The notes beneath the pieces are model-generated. The model had not been told where the DNA came from. It saw only the letters and a program-made list of their open reading frames with translations, and ran no database searches. This document shows, piece after piece, positions 16,775-26,145 of a stretch of DNA of 50,923 bases. This DNA is from Natranaerobius trueperi (GTDB taxonomy: Bacteria; Bacillota; Natranaerobiia; Natranaerobiales; Natranaerobiaceae). Location: contig NZ_NIQC01000020.1 in assembly GCF_002216005.1 (NCBI RefSeq), forward strand, positions 1-50,923, in the 5' to 3' direction. Position 1 is the stretch's first letter, and each line of letters begins with the position of its first letter. The position numbers and the translations under genes were made by a program.

Positions 16775-18211
16775 CTATCCTGACATATTGTGCTCATTTT
16801 CTATAATAGTGTCTCGTTCTTTTGTTCTAGTCCAAAACTCATGAAAGAAAGAACCAAATACCCCTATCATTAAACCTAGTACCGCTCCTAAAGCAACATT
16901 TAGTTGTAAATTAGCACCTTCTACACCACTATAAGGTGCTATCGCGTATTGAATACCTTCACTAGCTCTTTCTTCATAATATTCTTCTATAATTTCATTA
17001 TGTATGTTCACTAAACTGTTTAATTCACTAATTAATACTTTAATATCATCTTCAACCTCAGATGCAATATCTTCATGTTGATTATCCTCATCATAGCTTT
17101 CAAGTCTTTTTATTTCATTTTCTAATCTTTCTATTTCATACTTTTTATCAATAGAATCATTAGAAGCTTCTAATGATACTTCAATTAACTGAGGATAGAA
17201 ATTATCAGTATATAACTTATCATATATCTCTTCTATTAGACTATGGTCTTGTTCTTCTATAACATTATAAAACATAGAAGGTAGTTCACCAGTACGTAGT
17301 TCATCAGCATCTTGTAATAATTCTAATGCATAATCAGCTTCTCTTTGTTTTTTCTCTTCTTCTAGTTTTAGTTCATTTATCATAGATTCATAGTGTCTAA
17401 TAGCAGCTTCTCTATCTCTAGATAAACTATTTGTACTAATAGCAGCAGAGATATCTTCAAATTGAGTATCTCTTAAGATATCAACTTGACGTGCTATATC
17501 ATTAAAAGACATACCATGTTGTGTTGAATGAAAGTCTTCAGTTTCTTCAGCCATCTCTTCTGCATGATCTTCTAACATATCTAGATATGATCTTATATTT
17601 CTACTAGCAATAGGATAATCAAGATCTAAAATATCTTCATGTTCAGTTAGTCTTGGAAATGGTGATTCTTCTCTAAACTCACTTTGATAAGTTTCTTTGT
17701 AATTATTGATTATAGAAGATAAAGTTTGGCGCTTAAAGTGAGTAGGAATATCAATATCACCATGTTCAAGTAAAGAAACTTGATATTGATAAGCAGGTTC
17801 TGGTTCTTCATCTTCATCATCAACTGAATAATATAATTCATTTACTTCTGCCATTTCAGTTATATCAATAGCACGAATTCCACGTTCTTCTAAGTTCATT
17901 TCACCTGTAACTTCAGAGATAATATAAGGTGAAATAATATCAGACTTAGAGAAAGGTTCTCCACTAGGATACTCACTTTCTTCAATCTCTTCAAAATTAT
18001 ATTCTAATACAGCTCCTACATATTCTTCTCGTTGTAGAAGAGAAAATAAACCTGAAGCTAAAACACATAGACCAACAACACAAGCTATAATCCACTTTCT
18101 TTTAAGTAACACTTCTATAAGTTCTCGTAAATCTATCTCCTGTTCACCAAAACCTTGTTCTGTTGTACTCTCATCTCTAGTTACTCTATGGTTATTATCC
18201 ATTTTACTCAT
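16775..18211 (-). CDS. Wzz-type polysaccharide chain-length determinant protein (paralogue 2)
   Basis: This 478-aa membrane protein has the topology of polysaccharide co-polymerases. TM1 is at about residues 39-58 after EIDLRELIEVLLKRKW (the usual Wzz entry motif). A long extracytoplasmic coiled-coil region spans about 60-435, and TM2 at about 437-457 with a short cytoplasmic tail. Such proteins set the chain length of exported polysaccharides together with a Wzy polymerase. No tyrosine kinase motif is attached. The region YPSGEPFSKSDIISPYI matches YPDGISFNKNDLLDDEI in the gene upstream, showing that the two are paralogues. The start ATG overlaps the end of the upstream gene by 8 bases; AGAGGGGAAAG precedes it. 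Confidence 0.8.
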   Translation of the reverse strand: MSKMDNNHRVTRDESTTEQGFGEQEIDLRELIEVLLKRKWIIACVVGLCVLASGLFSLLQREEYVGAVLEYNFEEIEESEYPSGEPFSKSDIISPYIISEVTGEMNLEERGIRAIDITEMAEVNELYYSVDDEDEEPEPAYQYQVSLLEHGDIDIPTHFKRQTLSSIINNYKETYQSEFREESPFPRLTEHEDILDLDYPIASRNIRSYLDMLEDHAEEMAEETEDFHSTQHGMSFNDIARQVDILRDTQFEDISAAISTNSLSRDREAAIRHYESMINELKLEEEKKQREADYALELLQDADELRTGELPSMFYNVIEEQDHSLIEEIYDKLYTDNFYPQLIEVSLEASNDSIDKKYEIERLENEIKRLESYDEDNQHEDIASEVEDDIKVLISELNSLVNIHNEIIEEYYEERASEGIQYAIAPYSGVEGANLQLNVALGAVLGLMIGVFGSFFHEFWTRTKERDTIIENEHNMSG

Positions 18212-19529
18212 TGTCTTTCCCCTCTTCTTTAGTTAAAACTGATACTACTTTATGAAACTTTTTTGAGTGAGTTTTTAAAACAGCTGAAAAGACACCAAAA
18301 AAAGCTCCAATAAACCCAAAAAGTCCTAAATTAATAATGATACTTCTACTAGTCCCTCTTTCTCTTTGATCTTGTATTTCAACACTTTCATCATTATTTT
18401 GTGAAAACATATCTCTTCTCATAGTTTCAATATCTTCTCTATAATCTTCCATCTGATTTAATACAACCTCTATCTCGTTATCTACATCAGAGGTTATTTC
18501 TTCTTTTTCTTCTCCTTCTAAAAGATCACCTTCTTCTAAACTAGTTACTATATCTTGGTAGTAGTAAAATTCAGCTTGTAGTGCTTCAGCTTCTACTCCT
18601 TCATCTAATGATCTTTCTAATGTTTCAGAAAAGTAATCTTGACGTAGTAGGTCTTCAATAATGTTTGCTTCTTGTTCTTCACCTTCAGGACTATATTCAC
18701 CATCTTCTATCTGGTGTAATAAGTCCCTTGCATAAGAAGCACGTTCTTCTTTTTCAGATATTTCATGTTCTAGTTCTTGTAAAACACTTTCATATCGATT
18801 TAAAGTTTTGTTTGGATCATTTGTTAAATTATGTTTTTGAATAATAGATCTAATATTACTGATATTATTATCCTTTAGATTTTCTAGTTGATATGTAATA
18901 TCACTAAAAGTAAGATCTAGTTCTTCAGAGACAAAGTTTGGTTCAATATCCTTTAAATGCTCTGCATTTTCTATTAGTGTTTCTACTTGTCGTTCTAGTA
19001 CTAAAGGAACAAAAGGATAATCATCTTGTAAAACTTCCTCTACATTTTGTCTATAAGACTTAGGAAGAGGATAATCCATACTTAGATGAACTTGATACTT
19101 TTCTTCAAACTCTTTTACTATATTTTCTAAAAGTAAAAACTCTTCTTCTTGTGACAGTCCAAGAAGTTCACCTTCATATAAATTAAGTCTATATTCATTT
19201 GGATTATATCCATCTACCGCCTCATCCGATCTAGACTTAATATCATCGGGAAATACCCCTTCGACTTCTAAATGACCTCTTAACTCTGATACCGTTAAAT
19301 CTTTGTCTACATTTTCAATAGATCTAGTAAGTATCTCATCATCTAGTAAATCATTTTTATTAAAGCTTATACCATCTGGGTACATACCTCTATGGATATT
19401 TTCAAACTTTAATAATACATCAGTACTACTATAACCATCTTGTAATGTTACAAAATGATACCCAACACCAATTACTAGAAACATTAAAACAACAATTGAT
19501 ATTATTTTCCATTCCTTTATTAAAAACAT
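18204..19529 (-). CDS. Wzz-type polysaccharide chain-length determinant protein (paralogue 1)
   Basis: This 441-aa protein has TM1 at about residues 8-27, almost at the N-terminus, and an acidic coiled-coil extracytoplasmic region. TM2 is at about 393-415, followed by a basic tail. It lacks the cytoplasmic N-terminal extension of its neighbour but shares the extracytoplasmic layout. The start ATG (19529) has AAAGGTG eight bases upstream. It is the first gene of a two-gene operon. Two different co-polymerase chains could form a mixed oligomer, although this is inference. A sugar-nucleotide dehydratase of the kind that feeds surface polysaccharide synthesis lies nearby on the plus strand; no glycosyltransferase or flippase is present. 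Confidence 0.72.
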   Translation of the reverse strand: MFLIKEWKIISIVVLMFLVIGVGYHFVTLQDGYSSTDVLLKFENIHRGMYPDGISFNKNDLLDDEILTRSIENVDKDLTVSELRGHLEVEGVFPDDIKSRSDEAVDGYNPNEYRLNLYEGELLGLSQEEEFLLLENIVKEFEEKYQVHLSMDYPLPKSYRQNVEEVLQDDYPFVPLVLERQVETLIENAEHLKDIEPNFVSEELDLTFSDITYQLENLKDNNISNIRSIIQKHNLTNDPNKTLNRYESVLQELEHEISEKEERASYARDLLHQIEDGEYSPEGEEQEANIIEDLLRQDYFSETLERSLDEGVEAEALQAEFYYYQDIVTSLEEGDLLEGEEKEEITSDVDNEIEVVLNQMEDYREDIETMRRDMFSQNNDESVEIQDQRERGTSRSIIINLGLFGFIGAFFGVFSAVLKTHSKKFHKVVSVLTKEEGKDNE

Positions 19530-19678
19530 ATCTACTACACCTTTCTATTATTATATTAAGCTCCAAAATATTATTCTAGATATTTCCCGTTATTCCTTCC
19601 ACCACTTTCCTAAAATTTAAGAGTGACATCAATTTGAATCGCAGATACTTATAGAAAGTTGGGATAAAACAGTAAAAT

Positions 19679-19852
19679 ACAACTGCTTATACATATAAAG
19701 ACCGAAAAGAATTTTGTAACGATCTTAAAGTGTTTATAGAGCACCGACTGAGGAAAGCTTTAACAGAGCTAGATAACCTTGAAGAAAAATGGGAAAGTAA
19801 ATACGAACTAGAGAAGTTAGAAAATTGTGAAAACGACTGTAGATATCACTAA
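19679..19852 (+). pseudogene. Unrecognised coding remnant, possibly of a transposase
   Basis: A 57-codon plus-strand stretch without a start codon encodes a charged helical segment including KDRKEFCNDLKVFIEHRLRK and ends at TAA 19850-19852. The charge pattern and isolation in a 560-base non-coding gap (19530-20093) suggest the remnant of a larger protein, perhaps a mobile-element protein. I could not assign a family. The rest of the gap shows only the terminator at its right end. Confidence 0.3.
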
Positions 19853-19982
19853 AAAATGTACTATGAGAACAAAAAATTGGGCTCAAATACTGGGACAATT
19901 AAGCATTTATTTCGAAGGATTTTCTTTGGTAGTTGTATACCAGGAGTTTTTACTCACTAGTTACCATACAACAATAAAAATG

Positions 19983-20032
19983 ATAAATCGAGGAAGATGA
20001 TCCCCTTGTTTAAGGAATCTTCCTCGATTTAT
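19983..20032. terminator. Terminator hairpin
   Basis: ATAAATCGAGGAAGAT / ATCTTCCTCGATTTAT, a perfect 16-bp stem with an 18-base loop, downstream of the 159-aa gene on the minus strand. Confidence 0.7.
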
Positions 20033-20093
20033 CCAGCATTTCATCCTGTAATTAAGTTATTCTTATAGGTCATTATCGAAATGTTCACACCAA

Positions 20094-20573
20094 TTACTTG
20101 ACAGACTCAATTAAAACGAAAACATCATCTTTAAACTTATCAATATTGTTTTCGTGATCTTTGATCATCTCGTTTTCTTCCATGATTTTTTCATATTTTT
20201 CATCTCCTTTCCAAAAGAATAAATTTATATCTTTTTCCCCTACACTATATTCACTATTAGCAAGAGACGGTGTTTTACCCCCGATTTTCCATCTATTAGT
20301 TTGATCCTCTATAAAAAAAGCATCTTCACTTTGATCTAAACTTATTGTAGATAAAAATATTGCTTCATTCTTATTATCATAGATCACTAAAACCTCTTGA
20401 AAATTGTTAATTTTAATTGATGTAAGGATTTCATCATTCTCTTTTAATAAATTTTCGATAGCTGATTGTTTTGAAGTATAATAAGTTGGCTCCTTTTCGC
20501 CAGTGCTATTTATACCAATTAAAGTTATACATATCAACATCATTAAAAAAAAGAAAACTGTAGATTTATGCAT
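20094..20573 (-). CDS. Small exported or membrane-anchored protein, unknown function
   Basis: This 159-aa product has one hydrophobic N-terminal segment (residues 4-22, FFFLMMLICITLIGINSTG) that could be a signal peptide or anchor. A soluble, charged domain follows, with alternating strands and a C-terminal helix. I see no known catalytic or binding motif. The start ATG has GGGGGGAG very close upstream. It is followed by a strong terminator and preceded by another, so it is transcribed alone. Its neighbour upstream also encodes a small exported protein. Confidence 0.6.
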   Translation of the reverse strand: MHKSTVFFFLMMLICITLIGINSTGEKEPTYYTSKQSAIENLLKENDEILTSIKINNFQEVLVIYDNKNEAIFLSTISLDQSEDAFFIEDQTNRWKIGGKTPSLANSEYSVGEKDINLFFWKGDEKYEKIMEENEMIKDHENNIDKFKDDVFVLIESVK

Positions 20574-20608
20574 ACTCCCCCCTTTCTCAATTATTTCTTA
20601 AGAAAATA

Positions 20609-20643
20609 AATATCATCCTAATATGTAGTATAGGATGATATTT
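20609..20643. terminator. Terminator hairpin
   Basis: AAATATCATCCTAATA / TATAGGATGATATTT form an approximately 15-bp stem with a short loop downstream of the 222-aa gene on the minus strand. Confidence 0.7.
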
Positions 20644-20676
20644 ATTTAATCAACTTCATTAGATCTGACTTCAAAT

Positions 20677-21345
20677 TTATTTGTATTCTAGATAATATAT
20701 TCCATCTGCAAAATTACCAACTTCTTTTAGGACACTCGCTGAAGCAGCTTCTTCTGATCTGAGCCTAGGATTCGCCTGTCCTTCTAGCTGTCTCCAGGTT
20801 TGAATTTTTCCTTCTGACTCACGAACCATAGGAGCAAACCTTACACGAGCAACATCACCAGAGCTTATATTAAAAGTGGTTCCAAAACTTTCATCGTTAG
20901 ATGTAGTTTCTTTATATGACACTCCTAATTCTCCTAATATTACATTTATTTGAGAAGATGATAGACCTATATCAAAAGAACTAGAAAATGTTTTACTCTG
21001 CCCATAAGAAACTGTTGCTCCATCTTTTGAACCGTCAATCCAAGGTGTGACATGCTCTGATTTACTATAATCAATGTCTTCAGTAGCACTTTCTTCTACA
21101 TATTCATAAAATGTGATGGATTTGGGGCTTATAGAATCTTTTTTATCAACTTTTGTTACACTATTCTCATCTAGTTCTACTTCTTTCGGATATAATTCGT
21201 CTAACTCTTCATGAGTAACTACCCTGGTAGATCCGTCCTCTACTAGTACTGCTTTTTTCTCATCAGTCACACTCTCTGCAAGCACGTTACTGGTACCTAA
21301 TGCTAATACCAGCATTACAACAAACAAGAGAACAAACTTTCTCAT
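20677..21345 (-). CDS. Secreted protein, unknown function (222 aa)
   Basis: A signal peptide spans residues 1-23 (cleavage after VLA). The mature part has an acidic N-terminal region (residues 24-75) and a beta-rich domain with Ser/Thr-rich stretches such as SYGQSKTFSSSFDIGLSSSQ and SFGTTFNISSGD. That pattern is reminiscent of secreted beta-sandwich proteins, including some beta-pore-forming toxins. That resemblance is weak and I do not assign a function. The start ATG (21345) has TGAGGAGGT seven bases upstream. It is monocistronic. Confidence 0.55.
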   Translation of the reverse strand: MRKFVLLFVVMLVLALGTSNVLAESVTDEKKAVLVEDGSTRVVTHEELDELYPKEVELDENSVTKVDKKDSISPKSITFYEYVEESATEDIDYSKSEHVTPWIDGSKDGATVSYGQSKTFSSSFDIGLSSSQINVILGELGVSYKETTSNDESFGTTFNISSGDVARVRFAPMVRESEGKIQTWRQLEGQANPRLRSEEAASASVLKEVGNFADGIYYLEYK

Positions 21346-21990
21346 AAATTAACCTCCTCATATAATATATTTTAGAAACACTTACACATAAAGTTGCCTA
21401 CAAAAAATAACCCACTATAGATGGATTTTGTTTACCTCCGGGTATTGAAATAATTTCATAGGAGCTTTTTCAGGATAATCAAACTACTTCCGTAGTTCAA
21501 TATTATTGCCATTTTAATTTATAAAAAGATATCAAGTTTTTTAAAGCTGACAACAATACCCACATACAACTTGATTGTGAACACCTCCTCCCCTTAAAGA
21601 GTTAAGGTTAGACTTTTTAGTTTACCCCGAATGTTTTTACAGTTCAACCAAGGAATCAAATTTTTAAAAGTAGTTCTACTAATTCTCAAACAACCCATAT
21701 GAAGCAAATTTTCTTAAAAATTTAATATATAATTTTATTTCTATAAATTATAAAACATCACCTACCTAAAAACCTGTATGTTCTATTTTTTAACCCGAAT
21801 GTTCTATTTTTTAACCTGAATGGTAGTCTCAATTGTGAATGTTATTATAAAAATTTAATAACGTACCAAGATAAATGAACCATAATTCAAGTTTATTCAA
21901 TTCTTTGGAAGGAGTTAACATCTTTACCTAGAATTTTATACAAAGCAATTTTCTACAATATACCACTTTAACCCTAAAGGGGGATTAAAC
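21346..21990. other. 645-base intergenic region before the dehydratase gene
   Basis: AT-rich spacer between divergent genes. It carries the tandem repeats at 21771-21833, a related AACC/TGAATG-type motif near 21624-21636, and the ribosome site of the dehydratase. No coding frame or known RNA was seen. Confidence 0.5.
21771..21833. repeat. Three 21-bp tandem repeats, possible operator
   Basis: Copy 1 (21771-21791) AACCTGTATGTTCTATTTTT and copy 2 (21792-21812) AACCCGAATGTTCTATTTTT are near identical. Copy 3 (21813-21833) keeps AACCTGAATG and then diverges. Two-turn spacing of the AACCYGAATG core suggests cooperative binding of a regulator about 160 bases before the dehydratase gene. Confidence 0.6.
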
Positions 21991-23817
21991 ATGACAATGA
22001 AATATTTAAAACGTGGGCTTCAAGTCATAGTAGACATTTATTTATTTAATCTTTCATTTATCATGGCCTTATTATTTCGTTTTGATGGTCTCATCCCAGA
22101 AGAGTACATACTTTTATTTCAAGATAGCTTTTGGTGGATGACACTTATCTTTATCTTAACCTGTGCTATCTTTCGCCTTTATCACAGGCTTTGGAATTAT
22201 GCTAGTATTCATGATGTGATAGTTTTAGGTACAGCTATCACTATAGGTACTGTTGCTGTATTTTCCATCACAGTATCTTTTGGGGCTATGTTTCCAAGAA
22301 GTATCTATCTAATAAGTTTGTTTTTAAATTTAGTACTCCTTGGTGGTTATCGTTTAGGATTTAGAATCCTAAATATCTATAAACGGTTAAGACTCTCAAA
22401 GATTGAACCAAAAAACACCAAAAATGTTTTAATAGTCGGAGCTGGTAATGCTGGTAATATGGCTTTAAAAGAAACTAGTCGCCACCAAGAAGATCTTTCA
22501 GTAAAAGTAGTAGGTTTTTTAGATGATGATCCTGAAAAAGAGGGTTGTCGAATTAACGGAGTTAAAGTATTAGGTTCTACAGATAAACTAAAAGAAGTTT
22601 GTACAAAAAAACACATTGATGAAGTGATCATTGCTATACCTTCAGCATCACAACAAAACATTAAAAATATAATCCGAAAATGTAGTGATGCTTCAGTTAA
22701 AACAAAGATAATCCCAGCAGTACACGATCTTATATCTGGTAGAGTTTCTGTAAATAGTATCCGTGATGTAGATATAGAAGACCTACTTAAAAGAGATCCG
22801 ATAAACCTAAACATAAGCCAAATAGCAGGTTATCTTCAAAACAAAACAGTACTAGTTACAGGAGCCGGTGGTTCAATAGGTTCAGAACTAGTAAGACAAA
22901 TTATAAACTTTAACCCAAGTAAAATTATCATACTAGGCCATGGTGAAAACAGTATCTTTAATATCTATAAAGAACTACTATCTAAATTTCCAAAAGATAA
23001 GATTTATCCAAACATAACAGACATAAAAGATAGAGAAAAAGTCTTTCAAGTCTTCTATGAAGAAAAACCAGATGTTGTGTTTCATGCAGCTGCTCACAAA
23101 CACGTACCTTTAATGGAAGAAAACCCTATAGAAGCTGTAAAAAACAACATATTTGGTACCAAAAACGTCTCTGAAGCAGCTTCAACCTATGGTTGTGAAC
23201 GATTTGTTCTCATATCAACAGACAAAGCTGTTAACCCAACAAACGTTATGGGTGCAACTAAAAGGGTAGCAGAACTAATAATCCAAAAATTATCTAAAGA
23301 AAGTACCACTAGGTTCTGTGCAGTTAGATTCGGTAATGTACTAGGCAGTCGCGGAAGTGTAGTACCACACTTTAAAGAACAAATCAAACAAGGTGGACCA
23401 GTAACAGTAACACACCCAGACATGACCCGTTACTTCATGACTATACCAGAAGCTTCTCAACTAGTTATAGAAGCTGGAGGTATGAGTGATAGTGGAGAGC
23501 TATTCGTCTTAGATATGGGTGAGCCAGTTAAAATTGTTGATCTAGCTCGAAACCTAATAAAACTATCAGGTTTTGAACCAGAAAAAGATATACCAATTAC
23601 CTATACAGGCATCCGCCCCGGAGAAAAACTCTACGAAGACCTATTTACAGAACAAGAACAAATGTCATCAACTACCCATGATAAAATATTTATTACTAAA
23701 GGCACTACAAACGGACAAGACCTAAATCATGAATTAACTGAATTAGAAGATATTATTAAAACTGATTTTTCATTTCTGAAAAAACAATTAGAGGTTGATA
23801 GTAAGACAGTAAAGTAG
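21991..23817 (+). CDS. FlaA1/CapD-type membrane UDP-N-acetyl-sugar 4,6-dehydratase
   Basis: This 608-aa enzyme probably converts UDP-GlcNAc to a 4-keto-6-deoxy sugar, the first step toward modified sugars for surface polysaccharide or flagellin glycans. There are four membrane helices within residues 10-125, then a CoA-binding-like Rossmann domain (about 144-250, VGAGNAGNMA). An extended SDR domain starts at about 285. The NAD motif is TGAGGSIG (290-297). The active site has the S409-T410-D411-K412 region and M420-x3-K424, the Met replacing the usual Tyr as in membrane dehydratases of this class. It has AAAGGGGGAT before the ATG at 21991. It sits between the Wzz-like genes and the flagellin, so it may serve either polysaccharide or flagellin glycosylation. 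Confidence 0.9.
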   Translation: MTMKYLKRGLQVIVDIYLFNLSFIMALLFRFDGLIPEEYILLFQDSFWWMTLIFILTCAIFRLYHRLWNYASIHDVIVLGTAITIGTVAVFSITVSFGAMFPRSIYLISLFLNLVLLGGYRLGFRILNIYKRLRLSKIEPKNTKNVLIVGAGNAGNMALKETSRHQEDLSVKVVGFLDDDPEKEGCRINGVKVLGSTDKLKEVCTKKHIDEVIIAIPSASQQNIKNIIRKCSDASVKTKIIPAVHDLISGRVSVNSIRDVDIEDLLKRDPINLNISQIAGYLQNKTVLVTGAGGSIGSELVRQIINFNPSKIIILGHGENSIFNIYKELLSKFPKDKIYPNITDIKDREKVFQVFYEEKPDVVFHAAAHKHVPLMEENPIEAVKNNIFGTKNVSEAASTYGCERFVLISTDKAVNPTNVMGATKRVAELIIQKLSKESTTRFCAVRFGNVLGSRGSVVPHFKEQIKQGGPVTVTHPDMTRYFMTIPEASQLVIEAGGMSDSGELFVLDMGEPVKIVDLARNLIKLSGFEPEKDIPITYTGIRPGEKLYEDLFTEQEQMSSTTHDKIFITKGTTNGQDLNHELTELEDIIKTDFSFLKKQLEVDSKTVK

Positions 23818-23846
23818 GTCAAGGTAAAAAATATATGTCAGGTAAA

Positions 23847-23902
23847 TGAAAAATCTAGGAAGCTTCTTTTAGCTAAATACTGCCCCTCGATTTTTCATTT
23901 CT
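23847..23902 (+). terminator. Terminator after the dehydratase gene
   Basis: ATGAAAAATC near 23847 pairs with GATTTTTCAT near 23890, with further pairing inside (AGG with CCT). The closing side carries a run of five T residues. Confidence 0.6.
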
Positions 23903-23985
23903 ATAGGTGGATATTCATTATAGGGTAATTCTAACCGACTCCTCCTAAAATTAATTCTAAAAATTATTTATGTGAGGGATAGTAC

Positions 23986-25908
23986 ATGAAGATAAACAAT
24001 TTTCTACCAAGGAAAATGTTAAACAGAAATATTAAAAATCAAAATAATATCAAAAAATCTTTTAATAGATTATCAACGGGAAAAAGAATCAATTCAGCTT
24101 CAGATGATTCAGCAGGACTTTCAATCTCACAAAGAAAAAAAGGACAACTTAATGGTATAGGGCAAGCACAGAAAAATATCCAAGACGGCATCTCTTTACT
24201 TCAAACAGCTGAAGGTGGGCTAAAAGAAATAAACTCCTCATTACAACGAATGAGAGAGTTATCAGTCCAAGCAGCAAATGATACTTTAACTGACAAAGAT
24301 CGTGAAGGATTACAAAACGAATTTTCACAGTTAAAAAACAACATCTTAACTATTGCAAAAGAAACATCATTTAACGGTAAAAATTTGTTAAATAAAAATC
24401 ATAAGCTGCAAAATGTTACATCTCCAAATGAAATTAGCGATAATAAACTTAATGACTCTCCTCCTGATTTGAAGTGGGAAAAACATTTACCGTCAGATGT
24501 ATCCATTAATTCAATAGAACTTACAAATGATGGTGACTATATAGTAGGCGGTAATAGTGGTGGTTGGAAATTTAGAGACAGTAATAGTTGGTTAGCGAAA
24601 ATAAACCAAAACGGTGAGCTAGTTTGGGAAAAAGACCTAGATAGGTTTGATGATTATAATAGAATCAATGATATCAGTAAGCTAGATCAAGATAAATATG
24701 TAGCAATTGCTGAATCTAATAATGATCGTAGTTCTACAATAGCTTACATTTTTGATAGTAAGGGAAATATTTTAGAGTCTTCTGATCTCTATCATGCTAC
24801 CAATGATGTATTATATTCTATAGAATCAAAAGGGGATAGTTTTGTAGGTTCAGGTACTCAAATAAGTTCCTTAGTTATAGAACAGTTCGATAGTGATTTA
24901 GAATCAGAAAAAAGGGCGTATAAAACCCATGATTATATTGGTAGTTACTATGGGTATGACATACAAACTCTTGATAATGGTGGTTATATGGTAGTAGGGG
25001 AAGAATCTTTTACAAACGATCCTAATAAAGGTTTTGCGATGAAATTTGATGAAGAATTAAATAGTGAACCCTTATGGGAAGTTAAAATGGAAGAAGAAGC
25101 TTTTACATCTGTTAAACAAACAAATTCAGGAGATTATTTAGCTTTAGGTCAAAAAGGCTTATACAAAATTGATTCGAATGGAGAAAACATAAATATTATA
25201 AATGATAATATCAACTACAATGTAGATACAAGAGATTTTACTGGAGATACTATTAGAAAAACAGATGATGGAAACTTTTTGATAGGAGCTTCCGAAAAAA
25301 TGCATAAAGTAGACAACAATGGTGACATTATATGGGAAAAAGAAATGCCCTCTGGCGAAAACCTAGTAAGAGGATTACAACAAACCAATGAAAACGAATA
25401 TATAAGTATACAAAAACGTAATAGCATAGCTAAATTTAGTCACACAGAAGAAACAACAGAACCCGATGAACCGGATGATAAAAATAAAAAGAAATATGAA
25501 GACTTAGTAATCCAAACTGGTCCAAATAGTGGTGATAATTTCAATATTAGTTTAGAGCGTATTTCAACTAAAACACTAAATATTAACGATACTTCTATAG
25601 AAACACAAGAAAAAGCAAATTTAGCTATTGAAGATATTGATAATGCTATTAATTTAGTAAATTCAGAACGAGCAAACGTTGGGTCTCAAGTTAATGCACT
25701 AGAACATACAAATAATAACTTATATAATTACCAATCCAATATTTCAGATTCACTTTCACAAATCGAAGACGCTGATATAGCTGATGAGATAATGAATCTA
25801 ACTAAAGAACAAATTATACAGGAATCAAATATATCTGCTTTATTAAATTTAAAAAATATTAACGATCAAGTTTTAGAGATTATAAACTATTCAAATAACC
25901 AACATTAA
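23986..25908 (+). CDS. Flagellin with large repeat-rich central insertion
   Basis: This 640-aa protein has intact conserved ends. The N-terminal D0/D1 region (about 1-135) holds RLSTGKRINSASDDSAGLSI and MRELSVQAANDTL. The C-terminal D1/D0 region (about 530-640) holds NSERANVGSQVNALEHTNNN and IADEIMNLTKEQI. Flagellins polymerise through these parts into the flagellar filament. The surface-exposed middle (about 145-505) holds at least six repeats of roughly 45-55 residues. They show strand patterns such as DGDYIVGG, NGGYMVVGEE, SGDYLALG and DGNFLIGA, each followed by an aromatic-rich NGExxWEK-type segment, resembling beta-propeller blades. GTGAGGGATAG precedes the ATG. Filament assembly from the ends is established; the propeller fold of the insert is inference. 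Confidence 0.9.
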   Translation: MKINNFLPRKMLNRNIKNQNNIKKSFNRLSTGKRINSASDDSAGLSISQRKKGQLNGIGQAQKNIQDGISLLQTAEGGLKEINSSLQRMRELSVQAANDTLTDKDREGLQNEFSQLKNNILTIAKETSFNGKNLLNKNHKLQNVTSPNEISDNKLNDSPPDLKWEKHLPSDVSINSIELTNDGDYIVGGNSGGWKFRDSNSWLAKINQNGELVWEKDLDRFDDYNRINDISKLDQDKYVAIAESNNDRSSTIAYIFDSKGNILESSDLYHATNDVLYSIESKGDSFVGSGTQISSLVIEQFDSDLESEKRAYKTHDYIGSYYGYDIQTLDNGGYMVVGEESFTNDPNKGFAMKFDEELNSEPLWEVKMEEEAFTSVKQTNSGDYLALGQKGLYKIDSNGENINIINDNINYNVDTRDFTGDTIRKTDDGNFLIGASEKMHKVDNNGDIIWEKEMPSGENLVRGLQQTNENEYISIQKRNSIAKFSHTEETTEPDEPDDKNKKKYEDLVIQTGPNSGDNFNISLERISTKTLNINDTSIETQEKANLAIEDIDNAINLVNSERANVGSQVNALEHTNNNLYNYQSNISDSLSQIEDADIADEIMNLTKEQIIQESNISALLNLKNINDQVLEIINYSNNQH

Positions 25909-25936
25909 AATTATCATCCACACCTGATAATAGAAA

Positions 25937-25982
25937 TTTAGTAGAAGAAATTCCAAGATTATCCAGAGCTTCTTCTACTAAA
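25937..25982 (+). terminator. Terminator after flagellin gene
   Basis: TTTAGTAGAAGAA / TTCTTCTACTAAA perfect 13-bp stem with a 20-base loop, beginning 28 bases after the flagellin stop codon. Confidence 0.65.
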
Positions 25983-25999
25983 TATTATTCGTTTCTATT

Positions 26000-26145
26000 C
26001 TAAACTATACTCAAAAGAGTATTAGCCAATAACTGAATCCCTTTAAAAATGTCATCCATTTCAGTATATTCTTCTGGTGTATGACTCACACCGTCTCGAC
26101 TAGGTACTAAAATCATTCCAGAATCAGTTATCTTTGAGAGATTTT
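26000..26145 (-). pseudogene. C-terminal remnant of an M20-family amidase (carbamoylase/allantoate-deiminase type)
   Basis: On the minus strand, ending at TAG 26002-26000, the frame reads DSGMILVPSRDGVSHTPEEY and then a short helix. GMIFVPS..G.SHxPxEYT is the conserved tail of hydantoinase/carbamoylase-type M20 metallopeptidase-fold amidases. Everything upstream of it is missing. It abuts the truncated PAS regulator at about 26130-26150, so one deletion probably fused the two genes. Confidence 0.72.
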
